NCBI GenBank assembly: GCA_905250115.1
Contig: CAJNOI010000120.1
Coordinates: 188,253-252,252, forward strand
Length of the DNA: 64,000 nt
Direction of reading: 5' to 3'
DNA from: Adineta steineri
Taxonomy: Eukaryota; Rotifera; Eurotatoria; Adinetida; Adinetidae
This document shows positions 43,924-54,726 of this stretch, piece by piece (position 1 is the first letter of the stretch; every line of letters begins with the position of its first letter). The translations under genes and the position numbers were made by a program. The notes under the pieces were generated by a model. That model did no database searches. It worked only from the letters and a program-made list of their open reading frames with translations, and was not told the origin of the DNA.

Positions 43924-44910
43924 TTAATGTACAGCTATAATTGTAACACGATTACTAGCGTTTACAGTTGTCACAAAGGGATGTACTTGTGTTCCACACC
44001 TAAGAAATAGTTTGATATGTTTCATCAATTGTATTAATTTTTTGTGTGTTCGAGGTAGTGAACTAATAATAACAAATGGCAATAATTGATTAATAAAATA
44101 TACAATATAATAGAAATAATCAGCTTGTACATCGTAAAGAAAATCTACCCCCCATAGAGTTTGCATAGATCCGACGATAACTTGTGGTGCCATAAATAAC
44201 AAATAAAGAAGAGCAATAAAACTAAGTTGAATAATCATACGTCTTTGACGACTCCATTGAACTGGTCTTTGTCGATTGATTTTTTGCCATAAGATACGAC
44301 AAATAATAAGAGGATTTGCAAAAATGATAATCATTGTTGGTAAACCATAATTAAATAACCAATCAAAAGTACCTAGAACTGCATCATAATATGAATAACA
44401 TGCACCACCACAATAAATAGTCGTATAATCCCAAGTATTTGTACACGATGTTGGAAAGAATATGTATCGCAAATAGAAAATTGGTGTATATGATAAACAT
44501 ATAATCATAGGTATATAATGAAATAAAATTAAAAATCCTTTTGTTTTCATCATCTGACTATGAAAAATAAATAAATGTCTTTCAAGTGAACACCAACATA
44601 CAAGTTGTAAACTAACAGTCATCGCTGTATAATTAAACCAATCCCATATAACACAAAAATTATATGTTTGTTGATAAACAATATTCCATCGAAAATAATA
44701 TATAGCAAAAGGTACATCACTGATCTTTTGTATAAAACTGACTAGAAGTAAACAAAAAATTATATGATTTTGTGGTGCAGTAGTCATTTCTTTTTTCCAA
44801 TAACGAATAAAATGAATGAAAACAAATATATCACAAATTAAAGATGGAACAATAGTAATTTGTAAAAGTGTATATTTAATGAATTGCAGATAGTCGTTAG
44901 CATCAGCCAT
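43924..44910 (-). CDS. Rhodopsin-like seven-transmembrane receptor
   Basis: 328 residues from the ATG at 44910 (MADANDYLQF). An earlier in-frame ATG at 44961 would add 17 residues, but the shorter form begins where 7TM receptors usually do. Seven hydrophobic segments are visible. TM3 ends in CWCSLERHLFIFH, an E-R-H version of the DRY motif. The Cys in TYNFCVIWDW and those in the second extracellular loop (CTNTW, YCGGACYSYY) can form the usual disulfide. The third cytoplasmic loop is basic (KINRQRPVQWSRQRR). TM7 lacks a clear NPxxY and reads INQLLPFVIIS, as in many divergent bdelloid receptors. Ligand unknown; chemosensory or peptide sensing is guesswork. Intronless. Confidence 0.82.
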   Translation of the reverse strand: MADANDYLQFIKYTLLQITIVPSLICDIFVFIHFIRYWKKEMTTAPQNHIIFCLLLVSFIQKISDVPFAIYYFRWNIVYQQTYNFCVIWDWFNYTAMTVSLQLVCWCSLERHLFIFHSQMMKTKGFLILFHYIPMIICLSYTPIFYLRYIFFPTSCTNTWDYTTIYCGGACYSYYDAVLGTFDWLFNYGLPTMIIIFANPLIICRILWQKINRQRPVQWSRQRRMIIQLSFIALLYLLFMAPQVIVGSMQTLWGVDFLYDVQADYFYYIVYFINQLLPFVIISSLPRTHKKLIQLMKHIKLFLRCGTQVHPFVTTVNASNRVTIIAVH

Positions 44911-45060
44911 TGATAATTTTGTTTTCTTAATAAATAATCTAAAAAAAAAAGGAAAGTGCATAGTCAAAATCGAGTTCTTGCGATACTTCCTGTAAGCAAA
45001 CTAAACTTTTTATGAAAGATCGGAGATAAAAGGTATCAGCTTGATCTTATTATGTTCATC

Positions 45061-45540
45061 TCGTGTTTAAAGAAATATTTTCTGATGCTCTGTTCCTCAA
45101 ATTATCGCGATATGAAATGACAACTTTGAATGCGTAAATAGAGAAAGAAAGAAAAATAAGTTTCCAGCTTTCTTAACATTCATGACTATCTTAAAATTAA
45201 CTGAAATTGATGTGTTATCAAAATATATGTGACAGTAATTGAATAAAGGCGTTCATCTGAATCGAGCATTTAAATTAATATATGTTGAGTAAACACTGAC
45301 GATTCAATGTTTAATCATCTACTATTAGCTGAACAACATTTATTAGAAGAAATTAATGCCTATTTTTTACTTTCTCTTTTGGTTTTAATTATCTCGAAAT
45401 GTGAAAAAAGGTATTAATTCAATCTTGATGTATTCGTATTGTGTTTAAGAAAGTACTTACCGATGTTCTGGTCCTGAGATTATCGCGACATAAAATGACA
45501 ACTTTTAATCCGTAGGTCGAGAAAGAAAAAAAGTGCAACA
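45061..45540. repeat. Two direct copies of a roughly 100-bp sequence
   Basis: The segments at about 45062-45165 and 45440-45540 align in the same orientation (GTGTTTAA-GAAA, then GATGYTCTG, ATTATCGCGA, AAATGACAACTTT). They lie 378 bp apart in the spacer left of the receptor gene. Nature unknown. No gene was found from 44968 to 46123. Confidence 0.5.
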
Positions 45541-46132
45541 TTAAATAAATTCCTTGCTTCGCATCACATGAATAAACAAATTTGGATAAAATATTAGACA
45601 AGAAACTAGAAGTTCATGTTGTTATCTGATTAACTGAGATTATGTAATTGCTTGTCAAGTGTAACGTTCTCGTTTCATCAAGATTTTCTTTCTTCCTTTT
45701 TTTTCTTATTTTAGTTTTGTTTTGATAATTTCATGTGTTGAGAGCTTCAGGAAAAACTGTTTTTTAATTAGTTTTTACTGTTCTCTATACAAGTATTTTA
45801 GAATCGTTTTTATTGATTCTCTTGTCAATTATATAAGCGATTAAATAAATCTCAAATAAAAAGAAATGAACAATAATAATAATCTTAGTATCAAAAATAA
45901 ACGAAATAATTTATTTCAAATATTAGAACTGCTATTGTGTATTTAGAATTCATCACTAATTAACTCGTATTTTGATCCAAGATATTTTTACACGTCCATA
46001 TATATATTTTTGTTCTATTTAAAAGACGAATCAATCATTATTGTATGTATAGATAATCACATTGAATAAATTCAGCTAACAAGAGAAGCAATAATAAAAC
46101 TCTTTTCAAACAAATAACAACCTTGAAGGTGG

Positions 46133-46839
46133 AGAATGCTTCCTATTCCCAAAAGTTACACATTCCGGAATCGCTGCACCCACCCAATTTCACATCATTC
46201 AATTCCGGAATTCCTTGCATACGATTCCTGCCTTTTCCGGAACAGATCGAATTCGATTCCTGCCAATTCCGGAATTCCTTCTATTTGATTAATACTATTC
46301 CTGCCGATTCCGGAATTACGAAAGATATGCTTGATGTAGAAATGAACATGGTGAGCGACTTATTCCATTCCGTAGCGGAATTCTGGAATTCGTGCACATT
46401 CCGGCTTTTCCGGCATCACCCGGAATAGGCAGGAATTCCGGCTTTTCCGGAATTGCACAAGNNNNNNNNNNATTCCGGAATTCGTGCACAGTCCGGCTTT
46501 TCCGGAATCACCCGGAATGGGCAGGAATTCCGGCTTTTCCGGAATTGCACAAGTTATACTTCATGTAGAAATGATCTTCCTGAATAATCGAATCGATTCC
46601 GTAGCGAAATTCCGGAATTCGTGCTCATTCCGGCTTTTCCGGAATCGGTAGGAATAGGCAGGAATTCCGGAATAGGTAGGAATCGAATGCCGGGAATTCC
46701 GGTACAGGCAGGAATCGAAGGCAAGGCATTCCGGAATAGGCAGGAATCGAATGCAAGGAATTCCGGAATTGAATTATGTTAAGTTGGGTGAGCCAAGCGA
46801 TTCCGGAATGTGTAACTTTCCGGAACAGGATGACTGCTC
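46133..46839. mobile_element. TIR element made of AATTCCGGAATT palindromes
   Basis: The ends share AAAGTTACACATTCCGGAAT in inverted order (left from 46133, right ending 46839), flanked by the duplication TGAAGGTGG at 46124-46132 and 46840-46848 (9 bp, or 8 if the T is chance). The interior is a dense array of TTCCGGAATT and AGGCAGGAATTCC words arranged symmetrically about the centre. A 10-N gap sits inside. There is no coding capacity. An 8-9-bp duplication fits a hAT or Mutator-like non-autonomous element; the family cannot be decided. Confidence 0.75.
46462..46471. other. Assembly gap (10 N)
   Basis: Ten N inside the palindromic element, consistent with an assembler failing on the inverted repeats. 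Confidence 1.
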
Positions 46840-46943
46840 TGAAGGTGGTAGAAAAAAATACAAATCGTATTTTTTCGTATTTGAATAAATTATAAATTGA
46901 TATCGCATCATTGACATTGTTGTCTACTAGAGTTTTAGTTCGT

Positions 46944-47324
46944 TTAAACGATTTGATCGAACAAATCTTGGTAAAGCTGGTATGAAACGATTCTTCCAAA
47001 CACATGTGTGTAATATCATCTGTCATGCTTTGAAACTCAAACGAAATAAATATCAATTAGATGAAGCACCAATAAATGGAAGTCTATATTATTTACTTCA
47101 GTGGCTAAGAAATGATGTTATATACTGGTTGAAAACCAAAACATTTATTTCGTATTAAATTATTTATAGTTTAAATGTTTCGGAAGAAGATTTTATGAAA
47201 TAAAATATAATTATATGTGTTTAGATATCTTTTTTTCTAACTTAATTAATGTTTTATGTAAAGCTAACTATCTTTTTCTATTATATTTTTAACTAAACAC
47301 GATTTGATATATGATCTTTATTTT
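46944..47324 (+). pseudogene. Truncated 3' copy of the alpha-kinase gene
   Basis: Nearly identical to 42854-43260 (the last 65 or so codons plus 3' UTR of copy 2). It starts abruptly at TTAAACGATTTG and carries a 26-bp deletion in the last coding part plus a few substitutions. It has no start, vWA domain or kinase core. High identity extends into the non-coding 3' UTR, which points to a recent duplication. It begins about 95 bp right of the palindromic TIR element, and the minus-strand GH128 gene ends 60 bp beyond it. Confidence 0.85.
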
Positions 47325-47383
47325 GCTGATATTTATTTCAATAATATAGAATTTCTTTTTATTAATTGTAACTGTTCGTATTT

Positions 47384-48244
47384 TTATGCGAGTCCAGCAT
47401 AAATTTTGCCAACTTCGGTCAGCTGACTAAGGTCATCTGTAACCATCGCACCATTGAGAATTCCTGCCATATTTGGAGAATTCATTGGCCCAAACATTGA
47501 ATATCTTGCAACATAAGGTTGTGCATCGAGCCATTGTAAAGTTTCTCTTACATAACCGGCTGTTACTGTACTTGAAACATCAGTAAATTGAAATTCAGTA
47601 ATCCACAATGGATAATTTGGAAAAAGCGAATGAACGTTAATTATATGCGCTTTAAACTGTGATACTGAATTTCCATACCAGTGAATGGGAAGAAAATCAA
47701 ATGTACAAGAAGGAAAGTTACAATGGCTGAAAAATTGACGAAGCCAATCTGTTCCCCATCCAGAACCAACACCATTTGTAACACCTGGAGCACCTAATGC
47801 TGTTCCACATTTGAGTTTTATTGGTTGAATATATTGTTTCCAAAGAACGGAAGCATCAAAAGGTGATATATAATCTCCACCATAAGCTGCTGGTAAATCT
47901 GGTTCATTAAAACCTAGAAAATTTTTGGCATAACAATTTGAAAAATAACCAGGAACTTGTGACACTTCTTTTTGTGTTCTGCACATTGGAACATATTCAG
48001 CTGGTGCATAAACACCTGATGCTCGTGGATCCCATAATTCCCAATTGTATAACCATGGTATGGCACTTGGTGAAAATAATTTAAATGATGATGCCGGATT
48101 ATTCCATGGCCAACAAAGTCCACGTTTCGTACTATTTGAAGCAATAGCAGACATCGACTTTACATCACTGTTAATTTCTGCGCTGCTGACATCAAAGATA
48201 TTACTCACTATAATTCCAATGATCACCAGTGTGAACAACGACAT
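47384..48244 (-). CDS. Secreted GH128 (Asl1-like) beta-1,3-glucanase
   Basis: Intronless, 286 residues, signal peptide at about 1-22. The glycosyl hydrolase 128 catalytic domain (PF11790) fills the rest: RGLCWPWNNP, WLYNWELWDP, EYVPMC, FLGFNEPDLP (acid/base Glu114), LGAPGVTNG, FDFLPIHWYG and YPLWITEFQF (nucleophile Glu217). GH128 enzymes cut beta-1,3-glucan, the main glucan of fungal walls. In a microscopic filter feeder a secreted form could digest fungal or algal food or act in defence. The family is predominantly fungal, with few metazoan members that I know of, so horizontal gain is likely. All catalytic residues are present. Confidence 0.92.
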   Translation of the reverse strand: MSLFTLVIIGIIVSNIFDVSSAEINSDVKSMSAIASNSTKRGLCWPWNNPASSFKLFSPSAIPWLYNWELWDPRASGVYAPAEYVPMCRTQKEVSQVPGYFSNCYAKNFLGFNEPDLPAAYGGDYISPFDASVLWKQYIQPIKLKCGTALGAPGVTNGVGSGWGTDWLRQFFSHCNFPSCTFDFLPIHWYGNSVSQFKAHIINVHSLFPNYPLWITEFQFTDVSSTVTAGYVRETLQWLDAQPYVARYSMFGPMNSPNMAGILNGAMVTDDLSQLTEVGKIYAGLA

Positions 48245-49677
48245 GATTCGTTTAATGAAACGAATTCAAAAATTGGTTCGAACAAATTATAAAATGAGGC
48301 TTACAGAAAAATGAGAATGATGAAAATAACATGATATATTAATCTTTTCTATATCTATTTCTATTTTTTTTTGTTATTATAAAGGTATTTGCAAGTATAC
48401 ATTTGATACCATCGAAAAACAACAAGAGAAACGAAATAAGTTTTGAAATTTATTATTTTTAAGATTAGAGAGTATAAAGTACATTTGACTTTGTATCGCA
48501 TGAAAAATTTAAATAACAATGATATTATTTTACATTGTCTCTTCTTTCTATCGCAATTAAGAAAATAAATCGATAGTTTGGTAAAATAATACCATTATTC
48601 TTAACAGTACTTTCAGAAACAAAATTTCAACGAAATATTACAAAGAATACATCAAACTAATGAATATTAATCAAAGAAATATATGAATATACAAATGGAA
48701 GTCTTTGAGTAAACTTCTATTTTCGTGTAATCACTATATGTGTTAAGACTAAAAAGTTAAAAAAATAGCAAAGATTTGTGCACAACATTTTTTTGGTTCT
48801 ACAATTAAATAAATATTACTTATTGTAGTTGACCTGCAATAGCCTTGATAGTTAAATATAAATAATTGTAAATTTTGCTGTCACCTAATTATGGCAGTTC
48901 ATTGTATTATTGTTGTAAAGATGACACTTGATTGATTAATTTGTTTCTGCTACGTCATCCGAAAAACTATGTAAACATCTCTGTCTTATTAGATTTATTT
49001 ATAACTTCTATTCATTTTATCTAGAAGTCTTTTTTTATTGTCAATAATCTATATGTTATATTGTTGCTAGTTTAAGTCTTCGATATAATCACTTTTTTTA
49101 ACAATATATATTTATAGATATTAAACTCACTATGCAGAGTGTCTGGATATTCATTAACGAAAAAGAAATTTAAATATTCTCCATTATTTCTCGACCAAGC
49201 TGGACAATTTTTTTTATTTGAAAGAGAAAATTTTCTATTTTCTGATTCTAGACATCCTCTAGATCAGTTTCGTTCGATGATAATTAGAAAAGAATACAAA
49301 TTCTTGTCGTGAATTACCTATAATATTTTTTATGATTTTTTCAGTAAAATATTTATATTTTATCTTACATTTGTTCAATTAGAAATAAGTGATGTTTTTA
49401 CTTTCTAATATTAAACATCATTCAAAGCAGAGCATTTTTTTCTTAAATAGTTATTAAGTCAAATCATAAGATGATTACTTATTAATATTAATTTTCAATT
49501 CTATGATTAATTTTTCTAAGTGTATTTCTCTTTGAAATAAAGAAGATTATTCATTTAGTTTCTTTTTATATTAAAAATAGATCTTACACAAAATAGAAAT
49601 CATAATTTATGATATTTTCATTATTATTTAAGTTTTTCTAAATTATTCTAGATATTTATTTGTCGAAATTAATAAAA
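48245..49677. other. Intergenic between divergent genes
   Basis: AT-rich, 1.4 kb. No supported gene, RNA or repeat. Confidence 0.5.
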
Positions 49678-50820
49678 ATGGAATTATTGAAAATAGCTTA
49701 TAATATAAATTTATATTTCATTCCAATTATAATTATATTTGGTATTATTGGTAATATACTTAATATATTTATATTTACTCGTCCAGCTCTTCATCGTTCA
49801 TGTTCGATTTATTTTTTGGCTGGATCTTTTAATGGTCTTATTATACTTATTTTCGGTACATTAAACAATTGGTTTTCACAAATACTTCCTGTTTTAAATC
49901 CTATTGGTACATCGCTTAGTTATTGTCGTTTTCTATCTTATTTCATCTATGTTATTTATAATTTAGCTCCATATTTTACAGCATGTATTACAATAGATCG
50001 ATTCTTGTCAAGTTGTCCCGATGCAAATCTACGTCGTTTGAGTTCCCGTCCTCAAACAGCTTATATAGTTATACCTATTGTAATTTTTATGACATCAATA
50101 GCTTATATTCATATGCCCATTCGATATACAATTATTAGGTCGATATGTCAACCACAACCAGGTTTTTATGCAAATTTTTTTCCGTTTTTTACAACTGGAT
50201 ATTATTTTTTTGCTATTATTCTAATTATTATATTTGGTTTGGGTACAAGCTATAATATTCGAAATCGACGTCAAAGAATTCAACCATTAGTTAATACAAA
50301 TGCAATAGTAGAACGACGACGTGCTCGAGGTGATGCTCAACTATTAATTATATTATTCTAACATGTTATATGTTATGCTTCTCTTGCTTTACCATTTCAT
50401 ATTACTCTTATGATAGCAGCTATAAAACCAACACTTGCTGTGAATATAACATTTCTATTTGTTCAACAAATTACTTTTGTCACACTCAATCTTAGTCAAT
50501 CGGTTAGTTATTAAAATTTATCTACACACTTACTTCAGTTTTTTCTAATCAACAAAAATAAAAAGCGAGTGTGTATATGAAAGTACAAAAGTAGATTTTT
50601 TAAAATCGAAAGATGCACACTACTTTAAAATTTTTATTTTCTATCGGCAAATCTTTATACAATAGAAACATAGAGATTTTATAGAACAAAAAATCAAATT
50701 TCTTTTTTATATTTCTTTTTTTAGATCAGTTTTTACGTCTTTACATTAGCTGCTAAGACATATCGAAAAGAACTTATAAATCTTATTCGTCGAGCTAAAG
50801 ATCATTACTGGCATTATTAA
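49678..50820 (+). pseudogene. Seven-transmembrane receptor gene with an in-frame stop
   Basis: Reading from ATG 49678 gives TM1-TM5 of a rhodopsin-like receptor (IIGNILNIFIFTRP; TM3 end ACITIDRFLSS, a D-R-F version of DRY; basic third loop NIRNRRQRIQP). A TAA interrupts the frame at 50359-50361, at the start of TM6, between LLIILF and HVICYASLALPFHITLMI. The same frame continues through TM6 and TM7 to a normal donor at 50502. A 222-bp intron is followed by a last exon (50725-50820) encoding SFYVFTLAAKTYRKELINLI, the usual end of this family. One change disables an otherwise clean gene, so it is a very young pseudogene, a segregating null allele or a sequencing error. Known receptors of this sort are intronless or have one late intron, as here. 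Confidence 0.75.
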
Positions 50821-52623
50821 ACAATTGAATACGTCAATCAAGAAATACGCTGAACTGTTCTTTGAATCTGTATATGGCTCTATCATTTTTGTAATTAAAG
50901 TTACAAATTTATAACATTCATATTATAGGATAAATGTCTGAAATTTTTGACAATAATTTTTTTCGCAACTTTTTAAAACGATCGTTATTTATGAGTGTGA
51001 ATATGGATATGTGAAGATCATTTGTTTACTTCCACTTACACCGACATGTACACCCACATCCTAAAAACTAATTATATAAAGAAAAATGTCGCTTCAATTT
51101 ATCTTACTTGCATTAGCTTCTTCTTCTTCTCCTATATATAATCCATTTGTTGTTGCTTTTGTTATAGTAATATTATTAATAAATTCTTGACATCAATAAA
51201 CAGCATCATGCTTCAGAATTGTTTTTTTCAACGTTCACATTATTGATGCTACAAAATAATATCTTGTTAAATCTTTTTGCCATAGAATAAATAAAAGGCA
51301 TCACGTATACTCAGAACGATCATTCCGACTATCGAAAACGACATCTTATATGTTCTAAGATGGTGGTAAAACGATGCTATTCTACATTATTTTTCATCGT
51401 TTTTACATCGTTTACGACGCCGTTGTTTCTGGCATAGATAGCACATAAGTTCACCACCGTCAAGAAACATCAGAAAATGGTTTTTTGGATTCTTTTCTGG
51501 TTGGTTCAGCTAAATCATTTAATATGTTGGTAATTAGTTGAACAGATGACAATAATCATATTCATAGTAATCCTGAAGTCCACAATGAGTATTTTAAATA
51601 CGGAAATTGTAACTGATAAAATAAACCATTGATTAATATAACGAAGTAGGAAGATACACTATATATTATAATAATACTTGTACTGATGTCAACTTTTTCT
51701 TGTTCGATATTTACGAGCTTTCGATGCTATTTGTGCATTATCATCAGGTATGATGGTTAAAAAGATTTATTATTATAATTAAACGTTTACAATTAAAATA
51801 TTTAATAAGTATTGAAAGATATATCATTGATCGTTATATTACCTAATTTTTTTTGTGCATAAAGTTTCTTTTATTTCTCTTTTCTTTTTGTTGTTATCTT
51901 GAGCTAATTAATATAAATAGATAAGTTGTTCTCTCCCCCTACTAGTGTACGCTTTAGATATATCTTCATATAAGTCGATTTTCTTCTCTCTCCCTTGTGC
52001 TTTATATTTTTAATTTTCTTTTCTATTGTAAGCACTTTCGAGTGTGACAATAAAATGAGCACAAACCAAAAAAAAATCTTGAGCTAATACAGATTTTTTT
52101 CTTCAAATTTAAAGTAGTGTTTTTCAGTTTTGGTGTGATCAACCAAATGTAGGTTTAAAGCGTGAGATAAATACAATATCCACACCCACAACCACCCCCC
52201 GCTCGCGCCGCCACTGTTTAAAAGATTTCATGAAATTGGAAACTTATTTCAAACTATTCACTATCCTGTTACAACTCATTTAGCACGATCTTTACGCTTT
52301 TACCAAATATAGAAAGCCAATGAATTACGCATAATACTATTATTCGGTTACAAGTATAGAGTGGGTATTTTTTACATATCTGACGGATATAGATCTCATT
52401 TGACAAGGTATTCGAAACAACAATGAAAATAAAGCATTACGAACATTTTCGATTATTAGCCTATGTTGCAATATTTGCAGAAATGCAGATAATAGCAACT
52501 TAACGATTAAATCAAATCAAAATCGTATAAGAGCTATAATTGAAGCAGTTTTCAATGTTATATGGAGGCATTAAACATTATTTGGCCAGTTTCTCGTTTT
52601 AATCCTTATTTTTATATTATCAG
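50821..52623. other. Intergenic
   Basis: One telomere-like hairpin (50993-51061) and a lone C-rich word at about 52172-52200. No supported gene. From about 52380 a decayed frame (KALRTFSIISLCCNIC) may belong to the transposon relic to the right. Confidence 0.4.
50993..51061. repeat. Telomere-like hairpin repeat
   Basis: GAGTGTGAATATGGATATGTG arm, GAAGATCATTTG loop, then CACTTACACCGACATGTACACCCACATCC. The G arm has diverged more than the C arm. Confidence 0.5.
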
Positions 52624-52965
52624 GAATTAAACTGTGTTTCTATTATACGTTCTCTGATACATCTTGCTCAACATGTATTATTATTTGGCCCTTTACAAAA
52701 CTACAGCACCTTTAACTTTGAAAGTGTCATCGGTAAGCATCGAAGTTTAGTTAGTACTCAATGCTATACATATTACTTGTTACTTAGACATTGGATTTTC
52801 TTGAACATTTATTTTCTATCCTTGTATTTGTTAGGATCCATTATAAAATCTGTCCATGGTCCATTATTAGTCTTGTTAGATCTGGTAAACAATCTTGAGT
52901 ATATAGTGCATACAACAACAGTTCTTCCTCAAAACCTTCGTTTCGTTCAAAGCTCAGTTTGGTAA
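52624..52965 (+). pseudogene. Relic of a DNA-transposon protein (TNP2/DUF4218-like)
   Basis: Two exon-like pieces, 52624-52732 and 52835-52965, join in frame and read IRSLIHLAQHVLLFGPLQNY, STFNFESVIG and IIKSVHGPLLVLLDLVNN. The order H-x2-x-FGPL...FNFE...VHG is what I recall from the domain beside the transposase of CACTA-like (TNP2) elements. The sequence then stops; another frame at 52959-53189 (RDSTIIYMDQFNVLQYGII) could be a further piece after a frame change. No start, no transposase core and no terminal repeats were found, so it is an old fragment or a domesticated scrap. Confidence 0.45.
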
Positions 52966-53189
52966 TGAAGCAAATTCTTGTATCTACAGCGAAGAAAAAT
53001 AAAGTCATCATTCAATTGTGTTGTTATCAAGAAATTCCACTCAATATTCAATCTTCGTGTGCAAATCAGATAAGGGATTCAACTATCATTTATATGGATC
53101 AGTTCAATGTACTTCAGTATGGTATAATTATTGATATTATACAACTCGAAATTAATGATAAAACTATTTCTATTATTGATTGTTACTAG

Positions 53190-54726
53190 CTTTTGCATAT
53201 CAAAATGATGAGAATTCATAGTCGATATTTGCATTCCAGATATTTCCTAACCTTTTGTAATCCACTTGAAAATTTTATTTCTTATTCTAAATAAATCTCC
53301 ATTCATCCTATTCTTCTCATTTTGCTTTTGAATAACAACAGAAAAATATCTGAATTTATGTTGAGAATATCGAATCTCATATAATATGCGACTAAATATG
53401 AATAAATGAAGCTAAACAAAGCGATAATAATATGATTTAGGAAGCAGATGATAATCAAAGATCAAGTTGATAAGATTAGAAAATGATCCTTCTTAAATAA
53501 GAACAGATGAAAGCTGTGTTTTTCAAGTAAATGAATAAATAAATATATAAGCTATTTCTACGATGTTTTAGTTTGTTTAAGGATGGGTGTAGGCATGATT
53601 GTAGTAAAAACACAGATGAATATATATCGACACTCAGGACCACCCACGCCCTATTGAGATACTTATTGATTATGTTTTGGTAAGATTTATTAATCTAAAA
53701 TTACTATTAGTATCATGAAAAGAAACTAATAGTTTATCTTTGAAAATTGTTGAATATAAATGATAAAATATTCTTCGATAGTTATCTGTATAAATTTTCA
53801 AAATTTTTAAGATTTCTCTATTCATTAATGACTGCTTGAAATAAACAGGCATATTGTCAAATTATAAGAAAACATATCAACAGATATAAGAAGTAAGAAA
53901 CAGATTAGTATTGGTAGAAATAGTAATTTCGCTTCTATTGAATTAACTCGAATTCTTAATGCAACAAGAGACAGAAAAAAGTGTATGAATATGATTAAAA
54001 GGCGAATACAACATTTGCCCATACACTGTTAAACTAAAATAACTTGTTTGAACAATTACTAATACATAACAAACTTTATCTCTCATCTTTTTCATATTTT
54101 AATCAACTCGTAATAATTGCAGTCGTTATATTAATGAACCATACAATCGAACTAGCAGTAGAAAAACTACAAACGAAAAATACTTTATTAGCATCAAATA
54201 ATGCATTGTTATTATGGAAATAAGAGAGATCAAATTTCGAACGTTTTTTTTCGTATTTCCTCATTTTATTCATGCTCACATCTTTATTCTACAAGACGAT
54301 CAAGTGGCTAAATGTGTCTGGTTTGTTTTCCAACAAAAGATAGTCAAAATGTTCATATTTTAACAAATTATTATTCTTTTACACATATGTGCTTGGCTTA
54401 GTTTGTACTAATTACATTCATTTAATTGTATAATAAAAACGGTTAATGTTATTCAAAGAATTATCATCTGAAACAAATTGATAAGTGTACTATGTATTGA
54501 AAGAACAATAACTGTCACTAGAGAAACAACTAAAACAAGGTATAACAAGTCAGTCGTCGAAAAATTCACGAATCCTAGTTTAACAACAACAATAATGATG
54601 ATTATTCATTTATTATTTCTGCTTTATTTCTAACACTAAGAAGGTTTGAACTAAACTACATAAACAGAAGAACAAACATAAAGTAGCGAGAATACATGTA
54701 AGAATCTAATGAATAACATAGAAGAA
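53190..54726. other. Intergenic
   Basis: No supported gene. A 65-codon hydrophobic minus-strand frame near 53825-54022 is probably composition. One hairpin at 53583-53652. Confidence 0.4.
53583..53652. repeat. Telomere-like hairpin repeat
   Basis: GATGGGTGTAGG arm, long AT-rich loop, CACTCAGGACCACCCACGCCC arm. Confidence 0.5.

Noticed and set aside
52172-52216. Possible hAT end (reverse complement CAGTGGCGGCGCGAGC) next to a C-rich telomere-like word
   Set aside because: No partner end and no convincing 8-bp duplication could be found within about 150 bp.
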